Shown piece by piece: positions 35,302 through 44,994 of a stretch of DNA of 64,000 bases. Position 1 is the first letter of the stretch. Every line of letters begins with the position of its first letter. The DNA lies in contig NZ_JAJEWJ010000002.1 of NCBI RefSeq assembly GCF_020687765.1, positions 248,001 to 312,000 of the forward strand. The letters run 5' to 3'. The translations under genes and the position numbers were made by a program. The notes below the pieces were generated by a model. It did no database searches, was not told where the DNA came from, and worked only from the letters and a program-made list of their open reading frames with translations. This DNA comes from Sphingobacterium sp. FBM7-1. GTDB lineage: Bacteria > Bacteroidota > Bacteroidia > Sphingobacteriales > Sphingobacteriaceae.

Positions 35302-38043
35302 ATGAAAAAGAGATTTTTAGCAATATTGATTGGTTGCGCAATGGCCAGCTCATCCGGATGGGCACAACAGTTATGGCCGGAGGTTACTAAAGAAATGAAA
35401 CCTTGGACGCGTTGGTGGTGGTTAGGCTCTGCCGTTGACAAACCCAATTTATCTAGAGAGATAAAACTTTTAAACGAAGCTGGTTTCGGCGGCGTCGAAG
35501 TAACGCCTATTTATGGGGCTAAGGGATATGAAAATCGCTATATTCCATTTCTGTCCGACAAATGGATGGATATGCTGGCGTTTACGGTAGACCAAGCAAG
35601 AACCCACCAAATGGGGGTAGATATTAATTTAGGGACGGGCTGGCCGTTTGGCGGGCCCCAGATCGAAGCGCAGCATGCTGCAACCAAATTATTCTTGGAT
35701 GAAATTAAATTAAAGAAAGGACAGGAGATCGCATTCCCATTGGGGGTGAGTGATACCAAGCAAAGCTTCAGTAAGCTGCAGGTTCTCCGCGCCTATAAAT
35801 CGGACGGCGAAGAGATTAATTTGGATGAGCAGATGCACCGGCAGTCGGGCAGTTGGACAGCTCCGGAAGATGTTACCGTAATTGCTCTTTTTTCCGGACG
35901 AACGCGGCAACAGGTTAAGCGTGCTGCGCCGGGAGGCGAAGGCTTTACCTTAGATCATTTGGGGAAAGAGCCTGTTCAACATTATTTCGCGCGTTTTCAA
36001 AATGTATTTCAAGGAAAAGAATTGGGCATTCGTTCCTTCTTTAATGACAGCTACGAAGTATACGGTGCCAACTGGACGGACAGTTTTTTGGAAGAGTTTG
36101 AAAAAAGAAAAGGATATAAACTACAAGCCTATTTATTAGACTTTGCTGGAAAAGGAACGGACAAAGAACAGGAAAAACGTGTGAAATCTGATTACCGATC
36201 GGTCGTAAACGACATCCTTAGGGAGAATTTTTTGATTCCTTTTACCTCTTTTGCGCATCAGCATGGAGCGTTATCTAAGAATCAGGCACATGGATCGCCG
36301 GGGAATCTGATCGATTTGTATGCCAGTACAGATATTGCCGAATGTGAGACTTTTGGATCCAGCTTCTTTGCGATTCCTGGTTTGAGACGGGACAGTGCAG
36401 ACGTGCGAAATGTTGATCCAGATCCGATGATGTTCAAATTTGCGTCTTCCGCAACTCATACATCAGGAAAAAAATATACCTCCTCAGAAACATTCACCTG
36501 GTTGACGGAACATTTTAAAACTTCCCTCGCACAAGCTAAACCGGAAGTAGAACAGTTGTTTTTAGCGGGGGTAAACCACGTTTTCTATCATGGTACGACC
36601 TATTCGCCGGAGGATGTAGCCTATCCGGGTTGGTTATTCTACGCCTCGGTGAATTTTACTACAAATAACTCTTTTTGGTCACACCTTCCGGGGTTAAACA
36701 CTTATATCACCCGGGTTCAATCGATCCTACAAACAGCGCAGGCGGATAATGAACTCCTAATTTATTGGCCAATATACGATGTTTGGCATGATACGAATGC
36801 GCCGTTCAAAACATTAGGCGTGCACCACGTCGACAATTGGTTGCACCCTACAGAATTCTATAAACAAAGTAGGCATTTGCAACGTTTAGGCTATAGTTTC
36901 GATTTTGCGAGCGATGCGATCTTGGCTAGATCAAGTGTTAAGGATAATAAGATCGTAACTGCAGAAGAAGCGCGCCCCTACCAGGTGATTTACGTACCGA
37001 CCACTCAATATTTTTCTGAAAAAACGTTGGAAAATTTGTTGAACTTGGCGCGGGATGGGGCGACGGTTATCTTTGAAACACTACCACAAGATGTGGATGG
37101 ATTAGCCAACCTGGAAACACGGCGGAAAAAGTTGCATGACCTCTTAGAGACCTTGAAGTTTGCAGCAGATGAGCCGAACCAATACACGGCGTATGGTAAA
37201 GGGAAAGTATACTTGACCAAAGACGTGCATTCTGCTTTAGAAACGGAACAGCTATATGCGGAACGTTTAGCTCGGACCGGATTGAAATTCAACCGACGCG
37301 TGACGGATAAAGGAACCTATTATTATATTGTGAACCACACCGATAAAACCATAGACCAGTTTGTTCGACTAAATAAGGAGGGCGAGCATTACACGTTGTT
37401 GGATCCGCAAACGGGTGCTATATTTAATCTTCCGGCCGAAAAACGCGATGTTCGGCTGCAGATCCCGGCAGGTTATGCGTGGGTAGTTTATGTGTCAGAT
37501 CAGGATAAAGCCGAGGTCGCTTACCGATATGCTGATAATTTACAAGAAGAGCGTGTTTTTTCAGAAAAATGGAAGGTAAGTTTTCTCAAAGGTGGAGCAC
37601 AATTGCCAAAAGGGCGGACATTATCGACACCGGCTTTTTGGACGGCTTGGAACGATGAAGTAGCCAATAAGTTTGCGGGAGAAGCAGCCTACGAGACTTC
37701 GTTTATGTTGGCGAAGCAAGGTGATAAGGGGTATCAATTGCACTTAGGCGCCGTGGGGGAAAGTGCCCGCGTATGGGTAAATGGAAAAGATGCCGGTATC
37801 GTATGGGCGAATCCTTTCGTAGTCGAGATTGGGGAGTTGTTGCGAGATGGTAAAAACGAAATCCGTATAGAAGTAGCCAATTTAATGGCTAATCGGATGC
37901 GTGATCTCGATCAGCGGAAAGTGAACTGGCGTAACTATCATGAAATTAATTTTGTGAATATCGATTACAAAGCATTCGATGCGAGCCAATGGAAGGTGAT
38001 GGATAGTGGTTTGGGAGGCCCCGTGAAACTATTCAGCTATTAA
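35302..38043 (+). CDS. GH106 alpha-L-rhamnosidase, second type
   Basis: 913-residue exported enzyme (signal peptide ~1-21, ending GWAQ). The start TRWWWLGSAVDKPNLSREI and VEVTPIYGAKG mark the GH106 barrel. Glu252 in NDSYEVYG and Glu349 (or Glu347) in AECETFG are placed like the two catalytic glutamates of the family, ~97 residues apart. The C-terminal region carries a galactose-binding-like domain (RVWVNGKDAGIVWANPF). It is only distantly similar to the GH106 at 807, so the pair likely splits work: one on RG-I backbone products after GH105, the other on side-chain rhamnose (inference). Last gene of the GH105 operon; a strong hairpin follows. Confidence 0.9.
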   Translation: MKKRFLAILIGCAMASSSGWAQQLWPEVTKEMKPWTRWWWLGSAVDKPNLSREIKLLNEAGFGGVEVTPIYGAKGYENRYIPFLSDKWMDMLAFTVDQARTHQMGVDINLGTGWPFGGPQIEAQHAATKLFLDEIKLKKGQEIAFPLGVSDTKQSFSKLQVLRAYKSDGEEINLDEQMHRQSGSWTAPEDVTVIALFSGRTRQQVKRAAPGGEGFTLDHLGKEPVQHYFARFQNVFQGKELGIRSFFNDSYEVYGANWTDSFLEEFEKRKGYKLQAYLLDFAGKGTDKEQEKRVKSDYRSVVNDILRENFLIPFTSFAHQHGALSKNQAHGSPGNLIDLYASTDIAECETFGSSFFAIPGLRRDSADVRNVDPDPMMFKFASSATHTSGKKYTSSETFTWLTEHFKTSLAQAKPEVEQLFLAGVNHVFYHGTTYSPEDVAYPGWLFYASVNFTTNNSFWSHLPGLNTYITRVQSILQTAQADNELLIYWPIYDVWHDTNAPFKTLGVHHVDNWLHPTEFYKQSRHLQRLGYSFDFASDAILARSSVKDNKIVTAEEARPYQVIYVPTTQYFSEKTLENLLNLARDGATVIFETLPQDVDGLANLETRRKKLHDLLETLKFAADEPNQYTAYGKGKVYLTKDVHSALETEQLYAERLARTGLKFNRRVTDKGTYYYIVNHTDKTIDQFVRLNKEGEHYTLLDPQTGAIFNLPAEKRDVRLQIPAGYAWVVYVSDQDKAEVAYRYADNLQEERVFSEKWKVSFLKGGAQLPKGRTLSTPAFWTAWNDEVANKFAGEAAYETSFMLAKQGDKGYQLHLGAVGESARVWVNGKDAGIVWANPFVVEIGELLRDGKNEIRIEVANLMANRMRDLDQRKVNWRNYHEINFVNIDYKAFDASQWKVMDSGLGGPVKLFSY

Positions 38044-38063
38044 AACCGCTTATATATGTTTGG

Positions 38064-38095
38064 AAAAAGACCATTTTGAAAAAAATGGTCTTTTT
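38064..38095 (+). terminator. Rho-independent terminator of the GH105 operon
   Basis: Perfect 14-bp stem (AAAAAGACCATTTT / AAAATGGTCTTTTT) with a GAAA loop, 20 bp after the GH106 stop; the right arm supplies the U-tract. Confidence 0.88.
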
Positions 38096-38110
38096 ATTTA
38101 CAGAAGATTT

Positions 38111-38124
38111 ATTGCATATGCAAT
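38111..38124 (+). promoter_or_regulatory. 14-bp perfect palindrome upstream of susC 1
   Basis: ATTGCATATGCAAT is its own reverse complement, 138 bp before the susC 1 start. A dimeric regulator site is possible; no partner site was found. Confidence 0.35.
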
Positions 38125-38261
38125 TGAGTGCCAGTTTGTTGGTCGGTGTATCGGGTGCGGTAACTTATTTAACCATGTAAGTGCATAACAGTTTTGTGAC
38201 ATAAGCTATCTAACTTGGTTCTAGCTAGTATAAATCTATGGTATAACAAGTTGATAAATCT

Positions 38262-41200
38262 ATGAAAACAAAAATCTTTTTTTACAGCCTGCTTACCCTT
38301 CTGCTTGGTACCGGTCATATATCGGCCGCACAGGAAATCCTTAGGGGGAAGGTCGTGAATGCATCGCAGGAACCTGTAGTAGGGGTTTCGGTGCAAGTGC
38401 TCGGAGATGAGAGCCGATCGGCTTCGTCGGGAGCAGACGGGACGTTTAGCGTCTCGGTTAACGTGGGGGAAACGCTGCGCCTTACTTCCGTAGAATACGA
38501 TTCCCAAAATGTGGTTGTGCGCACGTTACAGCCATTGACGGTTACTATGCAAACGAAAGACGAGGTGTTGGACGAAGTTGTGGTAATTGGATATGGAACG
38601 CAGCGTCGTTCGGATGTTATTGCGCCAGTTTCTAAGTTTAATGCGGAAGGTCTAGAAGAAAGACCTTTAGTGCGGGTGGATCAAGCGTTAGTGGGTCAGA
38701 TGTCGGGTGTCCGTGTCAAACAGACCACGGGTGTTCCGGGCAAAGGCTTTAGTGTGCAGGTTAGGGGATCCGGATCGATTACGGCGGGTAGTGAGCCGCT
38801 GTACGTCATTGACGGTTTCCCGTTGGCGACAGCAGCACCGAATGGGTCAGGAAATTATGCGTCGGGTAACCCTTTGGACAATATCAACCCGAACGATATC
38901 GAATCGATTGAAGTGTTGAAAGATGCCTCGGCAGCTGCTATTTACGGCTCACGAGCGGCGAACGGAGTCGTATTGATTACCACCAAGCGTGGGAAAACGG
39001 GTAAACCAAGTATTACCTTCAATACCTATTTAGGTGGATCAACGCCTTACCGGAAATTGGATATGCTGAGTAGCGAAGAGTGGATAGACCGTTCGATAGA
39101 GATGATCAATGGGCAGTGGGTCGCTTCGGGAGCCGGGCGCACGGCTTCGCAGAGCATGGACGAACGTCGGGCAATTTTAGGCTTGAGTCCAGGAACCTAT
39201 AATACGAGTTTTATGTATGACGAACGGTGGTTACAAGACGGCTACCCCGGCTTACATTTGATCGACTGGCAGGAAGAAGCCTATCGAACCGGACTGGTAC
39301 AGAACTATCAATTGGGGGCATCGGGCGGTACGGAGTTCGTGAATTACTACATCTCGGGCAATTACATGGACCAAAAGGGGATTGTACGTGGTGTAGATTA
39401 TAAGAACTACGCATTGCGGGCAAATGTGGATGTGCGACCTACCAAAAAATTAGCTTTCGGCATGAACCTCGCGCCGACGTATTCCGAAGCGAATGATCCG
39501 GGAGTCGAAGGTAAAGACAATATCATGCACCAACTATATTCTATGTCGCCGGTTCAAGAAAATCCCGCAGGTATGGTCAATGTGTTTGATAATGCCCGGT
39601 ACCCTTGGAGTACGTCAACAAACGACCCCATTGCAAAATTAAATCATTACGATGGGGAGAATAAAACCGCTCGTATTCTAGCGACTTTATACGGACAGTA
39701 TAACATCCTAGATAATCTGGTTTTCAAAACTACCGTCAACTTGGATCATACTGACTATAAGGCGTTCCGGTATCGGCCATACACCGTTGGAGGAGATTTG
39801 CCCCAGCGTACTACCCGCCCGAACTTTGCCACTTATGGGTCGAATAGTACCTATCGTAAACAGACATTCGTTAACGAAAACACCTTAACTTATAATTTGG
39901 AAAGGGATAGGCATAACTTGACGGCATTATTAGGTCATGCTTATAATTACGACAGGTTCGATGGTTCCTCCATTACCTCACAAGGAGGTTATCGAAACAG
40001 CAACGTAAAAACCTTGAATGCGGCGGTCGGAACGACGGCTTCTACCGATGCGACCAAAAACCTCATGTTATCTTATTTTGGACGGGTGCAGTATGCATTT
40101 GATAGTAAATATTTGTTGTCTGCCAGTATGCGGCGTGATGGGTCATCCCGCTTTGGGGCAAACACCAAGTGGGGATGGTTTCCCTCTTTATCAGCAGGTT
40201 GGCGCTTGTCGGAAGAGAACTTTTTACAATCGGCCGATTTTCTGCAAGATCTGAAAGTTCGCGCAAGCTACGGTGAGTCCGGAAATAACAATATCGGTGA
40301 CTACAGCAGCGTGGCCGTTCTGAGTGCCGCCAATTACGCTTGGGGCGGAGCAGCGGCACCGGGTTGGGCCGCAGGGAATATCATCAATCCAGATTTAACC
40401 TGGGAGAAGTCACGAACCTTTGATGTCGGGTTAGATTTCGCCTTATTCCGTTCACGTTTATCAGGATCCTTTGATTGGTATACCAGAACGAGTAGCAATT
40501 TGTTGTTAAATGTTCCTACGATGTGGGCAACAGGATTTGGTTCCTTATTGGACAATGCCGGCGAAGTGCAAAGCCGCGGTTGGGAACTGGAGATCAACTC
40601 GCGCAATATACAGCGAGACCATTTTACCTGGTCTACTTCTCTTAATCTGAGTCATAATACCAATAAGGTGACGAAGTTAATAGGCAACCAGCAAGAAATT
40701 CTCATACCATCTTCTTTTGATATAGAGCACTCTATCTTACGGGTCGGTCAACCCATGTATAGCATATATGTGGTACAACAAGACGGTATTCTCTCGCAGC
40801 AAGATATCGATAATGGCGCTGCGCTTTATGGTACACAGGTCGCCGGTGATCCTCGTTATGTAGATGCGAATGGGGATAACGTAATCGATGCAGATGACCG
40901 TGTCATCGTGGGGCATCCGAATCCAGATTATGTATGGGGTATTACCAATAACTTTAAGTACAAAAATTTCGATCTAAGCTTCTTAATCCAAGGCCAGAAT
41001 GGCGGACACCTGTACTCCCTCTTGGGACGTGCTTTGGGCCGTACAGGGCAGGGTGCGAGCGATAACGCTTTAGGTTTTTATCGAGACAGATGGCGTTCTG
41101 CTGAAGATCCGGGCGCAGGTGAGGTCGGAAAAGCATATTCTACATTTGGTCGGATTAAAAATACCGATTGGTTGTACTCATCCGACTATTGGCGTCTGCG

Positions 41201-41441
41201 TAATGTAACGCTAGGATACAATTTTAAAGATTTACGTTTGGCAGGACAGTCGTGGTTAAATTCGGGTCGTATCTACATGACGTTAGAGAACTTTTGGGGT
41301 AACGACAAATACGATGGTGGATTGAACCCGGAATCGGCGAATACCAACCTGAGCGGCAGCAGTACGTTTGCAGAACCAGGGGACTATGGAGGGCTGGCTT
41401 TGCCGAAGACAATTACTTTTGGTGTAAACTTGACTTTTTAA
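38262..41441 (+). CDS. SusC-like TonB-dependent outer-membrane transporter, pair 1
   Basis: 1059 residues: signal peptide (~1-23), carboxypeptidase-regulatory-like domain (~25-95), plug (~105-225; VDEVVVIGYGTQ before it, then DAIYGSRAANGVVLITTKRG-type segment), and a 22-strand barrel to the C-terminal Phe. No STN signalling domain, so not sigma-linked. It imports oligosaccharides together with the SusD lipoprotein encoded 4 bp downstream. The substrate is probably an RG-I fragment, judged by position after the RG-I cluster. The start codon region repeats ATAAATCTATG at 38230 and 38254. Confidence 0.95.
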   Translation: MKTKIFFYSLLTLLLGTGHISAAQEILRGKVVNASQEPVVGVSVQVLGDESRSASSGADGTFSVSVNVGETLRLTSVEYDSQNVVVRTLQPLTVTMQTKDEVLDEVVVIGYGTQRRSDVIAPVSKFNAEGLEERPLVRVDQALVGQMSGVRVKQTTGVPGKGFSVQVRGSGSITAGSEPLYVIDGFPLATAAPNGSGNYASGNPLDNINPNDIESIEVLKDASAAAIYGSRAANGVVLITTKRGKTGKPSITFNTYLGGSTPYRKLDMLSSEEWIDRSIEMINGQWVASGAGRTASQSMDERRAILGLSPGTYNTSFMYDERWLQDGYPGLHLIDWQEEAYRTGLVQNYQLGASGGTEFVNYYISGNYMDQKGIVRGVDYKNYALRANVDVRPTKKLAFGMNLAPTYSEANDPGVEGKDNIMHQLYSMSPVQENPAGMVNVFDNARYPWSTSTNDPIAKLNHYDGENKTARILATLYGQYNILDNLVFKTTVNLDHTDYKAFRYRPYTVGGDLPQRTTRPNFATYGSNSTYRKQTFVNENTLTYNLERDRHNLTALLGHAYNYDRFDGSSITSQGGYRNSNVKTLNAAVGTTASTDATKNLMLSYFGRVQYAFDSKYLLSASMRRDGSSRFGANTKWGWFPSLSAGWRLSEENFLQSADFLQDLKVRASYGESGNNNIGDYSSVAVLSAANYAWGGAAAPGWAAGNIINPDLTWEKSRTFDVGLDFALFRSRLSGSFDWYTRTSSNLLLNVPTMWATGFGSLLDNAGEVQSRGWELEINSRNIQRDHFTWSTSLNLSHNTNKVTKLIGNQQEILIPSSFDIEHSILRVGQPMYSIYVVQQDGILSQQDIDNGAALYGTQVAGDPRYVDANGDNVIDADDRVIVGHPNPDYVWGITNNFKYKNFDLSFLIQGQNGGHLYSLLGRALGRTGQGASDNALGFYRDRWRSAEDPGAGEVGKAYSTFGRIKNTDWLYSSDYWRLRNVTLGYNFKDLRLAGQSWLNSGRIYMTLENFWGNDKYDGGLNPESANTNLSGSSTFAEPGDYGGLALPKTITFGVNLTF

Positions 41442-41445
41442 GACA

Positions 41446-42957
41446 ATGAAAAAGATATTATATTTTGTAATAAGTTTGGGACTATTGTCATCCTGCGATA
41501 TGGATTTAGGGCAACAACCGATATCGGACCCGGCAACAGAAACCTATTTTCAAACGTTAGACGATTTTAATCAAGGCTTAAATGCCGTGTATAGTTCGGC
41601 GAGGGGATATCCTGATCGTTTGATGAATTTATCCGAAACGAGATCCGATAATTTATATGCAGTTTCCGATGGAGGGGTGCGTGATTGGGAAGGAATTAAT
41701 AGCTTTCATCAAAACATTGTAGCTAATCCCTACATAGTAGAGGCTTGGCAAGCGAATTTTACCGGCATCTTTCGCGCTAATAACTATTTAGAACAGTTAG
41801 CGAGCAAAGGAGAGTCGGTAATTTTAGACGAGGTAGTACGCCGACGTATGGAAGGACAAGCACGTTTTTTTCGGGCGTTTTACTATTTCGACTTAATCCG
41901 TTATTTCGGAAAAGTGCCGTTAATCGATCGGGTGGTAGATGCGCCAGAAGCTAAAACTATTCCACGTAGCCCGGTGAGTGAGGTATACAACTTAATTATC
42001 GACGATTTAAACAAAGCAATCGATTATTTGCCCGCTCCAAGTGAGTACGCTGCTGCGGAACGAGGCCGGGTAAATAAATATAGTGCAAAAATGTTACTGG
42101 GCTTAGTGTACATGACACGATCAGGACCAGATTTGGGTATAGCGGGTGCTGGCTTAAATACCAATGAATGGGCGGAAGCAGTCAAGCAATTTAATGACAT
42201 TATTGCGAGTAATGCATTTGAATTTTTGCCGTCTTATGCCAGTATTTTCGATTATGCAAACGAAAATAATGAAGAGGTTATTTTCAACATTGAGTATGCT
42301 ACGGGTAGCAATCCGGCGGTAGGCTCTACTTTTCCCTGGGTGTTGGTGCCCGATACCTGGTTTCGTTCTTTGGGTTTTGGAGCACAGGGCGGATTGACGA
42401 TACGACCGGTTTCGATGGAACTCATGGACAAATACGAAGCAGATGATTTGCGCCGTAGTTTTAGTATTCAAGAAGGTTATAAAGATGGAGACAATGTAGA
42501 AACCAGGCCGTTTGTTAAGAAGTTCGTGGATATTAGCAGAGTTCCCACAACTAGTAGAACGGATTGGCCGATCAATTATATTGTTTTCCGGTATACGGAC
42601 CTCCTGATGCTAAAAGCGGAGTGTGTCCTGAATGGAGCTCCAGGTTCGCGAGAGACGGATGTCGATGCCGTCATCAACCAAGTGAGAGCTCGTGCGGGGG
42701 TAGGTTCTACACCGCTGACTAATGTAACCAAAGCGCAATTGCTGGAGGAGCGTCGTCGTGAATTTATTGGCGAAGGCGTACGTTGGTTTGACCTCATCCG
42801 TTCAGGAACAGTAGAAAATACGATGAAAGCATGGATCGAAGCAGAAGATGGGGGAGGACAAATGCGCGAGTTTAAGAAGGAATATGTGTTGTATCCGATT
42901 CCTCAATCGGAAATGAATACCACCCCTGGTCTTTACGATCAAAATGACGGATATTAG
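41446..42957 (+). CDS. SusD/RagB-like glycan-binding lipoprotein, pair 1
   Basis: 503-residue outer-membrane lipoprotein (signal ends at LLSSC, Cys16). TPR-like helical core of the SusD family with RFFRAFYYFDLIRYFGKVPL, and the C-terminal RRREFIGEGVRWFDLIRSG and YPIPQSEMNTTPGL segments. It caps the SusC barrel encoded just upstream and captures the glycan at the cell surface. A UUCG-loop terminator follows. Confidence 0.94.
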   Translation: MKKILYFVISLGLLSSCDMDLGQQPISDPATETYFQTLDDFNQGLNAVYSSARGYPDRLMNLSETRSDNLYAVSDGGVRDWEGINSFHQNIVANPYIVEAWQANFTGIFRANNYLEQLASKGESVILDEVVRRRMEGQARFFRAFYYFDLIRYFGKVPLIDRVVDAPEAKTIPRSPVSEVYNLIIDDLNKAIDYLPAPSEYAAAERGRVNKYSAKMLLGLVYMTRSGPDLGIAGAGLNTNEWAEAVKQFNDIIASNAFEFLPSYASIFDYANENNEEVIFNIEYATGSNPAVGSTFPWVLVPDTWFRSLGFGAQGGLTIRPVSMELMDKYEADDLRRSFSIQEGYKDGDNVETRPFVKKFVDISRVPTTSRTDWPINYIVFRYTDLLMLKAECVLNGAPGSRETDVDAVINQVRARAGVGSTPLTNVTKAQLLEERRREFIGEGVRWFDLIRSGTVENTMKAWIEAEDGGGQMREFKKEYVLYPIPQSEMNTTPGLYDQNDGY

Positions 42958-42980
42958 TTTTTATTAGGTGTATCGTGTAA

Positions 42981-43012
42981 AGCTGCTTCATTTCGATGAA
43001 GTAGCTTTTTTT
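42981..43012 (+). terminator. Rho-independent terminator after susD 1
   Basis: AGCTGCTTCAT / ATGAAGTAGCT stem (one G-U pair) with a TTCG tetraloop, then seven T. Confidence 0.9.
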
Positions 43013-43022
43013 GATAATGGTG

Positions 43023-43041
43023 CAGGATAGTCCATGACAGC
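43023..43041 (+). promoter_or_regulatory. CAGGAT direct-repeat motif (before ECF sigma gene)
   Basis: CAGGATAGTCCATGACAGC, 10 bp after the susD 1 terminator, 86 bp before the sigma-factor start and 10 bp before its TATTTTTG box. Confidence 0.5.
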
Positions 43042-43051
43042 ACGACGAAAA

Positions 43052-43059
43052 TATTTTTG
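43052..43059 (+). promoter_or_regulatory. Candidate promoter -7 box of the ECF sigma gene
   Basis: TATTTTTG fits TAnnTTTG exactly, 57 bp before the ATG; no TTG stands at the usual -33 place. Confidence 0.5.
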
Positions 43060-43108
43060 TATATTGCACGTAGCTAATACATTATAAAATACCTTATAGA
43101 CCTATCCT

Positions 43109-43702
43109 ATGGCTAGAAGTGCAGTTAATCCGATACTCATCGACCGTCTTCGTCAAGGTGATGAAGCCGCTTTTGAAGAGATATTCCGACTTTGCCATCG
43201 GCAATTATTTCACTTTGCCCACACGTTTTGTAAGGAGAAAGAGCTGGCTCAGGAAATTGCCCATGAAGCCTTTGTGCAGTTGTGGGTCAACAGAGAAAAA
43301 TTATCGCCGGATCTTCCGCTATATCCCTATTTATTTACGCAGGTTCGCCGGATGACGATTGACGCTTTTCGCAAAAAGATGCATGCGTATAAATTCCAAA
43401 ATGAACAGCAACAGTTGCAAGCTCATTTAGGTGTAGAAGAAACGGCGAATACCGTAGCATGGAGGGAGCTGCAAGCGATCGCTGAAGCAGCCATCCGGCG
43501 TCTGCCGGAACATCAACAATCTGTTTTCGAAATGAGCCGTGTACAGGGGCTCTCTTACGAAGAAATCGCGGAGCGGCTTCATATTTCCAAAAATACGGTG
43601 AAGTATCACTTAGTAAATGCCTTGAAAAATCTTCGTAAAGCATTAGGACATTACGAGTTATCGTCGATTTTACTTTTTGCACTACCCATTTTACTCCGTT
43701 AG
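43109..43702 (+). CDS. ECF RNA polymerase sigma factor (FecI type)
   Basis: 197-residue sigma-70 factor. Region 2 spans ~10-90 (EIAHEAFVQLWVNRE, PYLFTQVRRMTIDAFRK) and region 4 ~125-180 (LPEHQQSVFEMSRVQGLSYEEIAE, then ISKNTVKYHLVNALKNLR). FecR follows 24 bp downstream. In Bacteroidota such pairs are switched on when a loaded SusC with an STN domain contacts the anti-sigma factor. Here the only STN-bearing SusC is the one at 47760, beyond the minus-strand GH95, so that is the likely target and signal source. Confidence 0.94.
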   Translation: MARSAVNPILIDRLRQGDEAAFEEIFRLCHRQLFHFAHTFCKEKELAQEIAHEAFVQLWVNREKLSPDLPLYPYLFTQVRRMTIDAFRKKMHAYKFQNEQQQLQAHLGVEETANTVAWRELQAIAEAAIRRLPEHQQSVFEMSRVQGLSYEEIAERLHISKNTVKYHLVNALKNLRKALGHYELSSILLFALPILLR

Positions 43703-43726
43703 CCGTTACTATTTTAATACATCGAT

Positions 43727-44944
43727 ATGCTGAACGGGATGGAAGAACAACGAATTAATTATTTATTAAAGAGCTATGTAAACGATACCCTCTCCGCTCC
43801 GGAAAAGGAAGAACTTTCACATTTGTTACGCTGTAGTACGGATGACCGAAAGCTCGGTGAAGATATGCAAAAAGTCGTCGATGAATTGTTGGAACAAGGC
43901 AAGATGAATGACGTCCCCACTGAGCAGTTATGGGCGTCCATTTTAGAAGATTCCCGCATGGACTGGCAGGCATCCCCTCCCGAGTCTGGGAGACGATCGC
44001 GGCTTCTTGTATATTATGCAGCTGTAGCGGCTGTTTTTATAGCTGTTATCGGGTTCTATTATTTTTCAACCCCACGTAATCCGCAGGATGTAGGTCAGGC
44101 AGATGCTGCGTTGGTTTCAACGGCGGAGCAAACGGAGGAGGTGATTCATCCGGGAACGCAACAAGCCACACTTACCTTACCGGATGGAAAAGTGATTGCA
44201 CTGGACGATTTGACAGAAGGCCGTCTGATAGATGGTGAAGATTATGCGTTACGACTCGTAGACGGTGTACTCCAATGCACCGGCGAAGAGGCACAAGCTG
44301 TACCGCTAATGGCTACGCTTAATACCCCACGTGGTGGAGAGTACCAGATGGAATTACCGGACGGTACACAGGTATGGTTAAATGCGAGTTCATCCATTCG
44401 CTATCCGATAAGTTTTACTGGAAATCAGCGTGAGGTATATATAGCAGGCGAGGTATATTTTGATGTGAAAAAGGATGTTAATCGTCCTTTTGTCGTCCAT
44501 GCAGCGGAAACTAAAATTACCGTATTGGGCACGGCGTTCAATGTGTCCGCTTATGCCGATGCATCGCAAATACAAACCACTTTGATAGAAGGTAGTGTCC
44601 GTTTAGAAAAAGGATCAGCTGTGCGGAAGCTGCGTCCGGGCCAGCAAGCGAGCACTTCAAGAGGAAAAAATTCTCAAATCGCCGTTAGAACCGTTGATGT
44701 AGAGGAAATGGTGGCTTGGAAAAATGGATATTTCTATTTTCACAACGAACATATAAAAAGTGCGATGGAGAAGATTGCACGTTGGTATGACGTAGATGTG
44801 GTATACGTGGGTGCGATGTCAAAGAAAGGTTTGGACGGTACGATCTCCAGGATGGAAAATCTGAATCAATTACTTGGAGCCTTAGCGTTAACCGGCGCCG
44901 CCAAATTCACTCTGAAAGGACGTCAGATTATCGTGCAGGAATAA
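43727..44944 (+). CDS. FecR-type anti-sigma factor
   Basis: 405-residue inner-membrane protein. Cytoplasmic sigma-binding part ~1-90, one membrane helix ~92-113 (VYYAAVAAVFIAVIGFYYF), periplasmic FecR domain ~195-300 (NTPRGGEYQMELPDGTQVWLNASS) and a C-terminal DUF4974 domain (~330-405) that would meet the STN domain of SusC. ATG at 43727 or 43739 could be the start. Ends at a bidirectional terminator facing GH95. Confidence 0.94.
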   Translation: MLNGMEEQRINYLLKSYVNDTLSAPEKEELSHLLRCSTDDRKLGEDMQKVVDELLEQGKMNDVPTEQLWASILEDSRMDWQASPPESGRRSRLLVYYAAVAAVFIAVIGFYYFSTPRNPQDVGQADAALVSTAEQTEEVIHPGTQQATLTLPDGKVIALDDLTEGRLIDGEDYALRLVDGVLQCTGEEAQAVPLMATLNTPRGGEYQMELPDGTQVWLNASSSIRYPISFTGNQREVYIAGEVYFDVKKDVNRPFVVHAAETKITVLGTAFNVSAYADASQIQTTLIEGSVRLEKGSAVRKLRPGQQASTSRGKNSQIAVRTVDVEEMVAWKNGYFYFHNEHIKSAMEKIARWYDVDVVYVGAMSKKGLDGTISRMENLNQLLGALALTGAAKFTLKGRQIIVQE

Positions 44945-44982
44945 TAAAATGAAACCGGCTTGACCGGTTTCATTTTATTATT
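44940..44982 (+). terminator. Bidirectional terminator between fecR and GH95
   Basis: Perfect 19-bp inverted repeat (44940-44958 and 44964-44982) with a 5-nt loop. The A-rich left arm and T-rich right arm give U-tracts in both directions, serving both convergent genes. The fecR stop lies inside the left arm. Confidence 0.88.
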
Positions 44983-44994
44983 ATATAGGATTTG

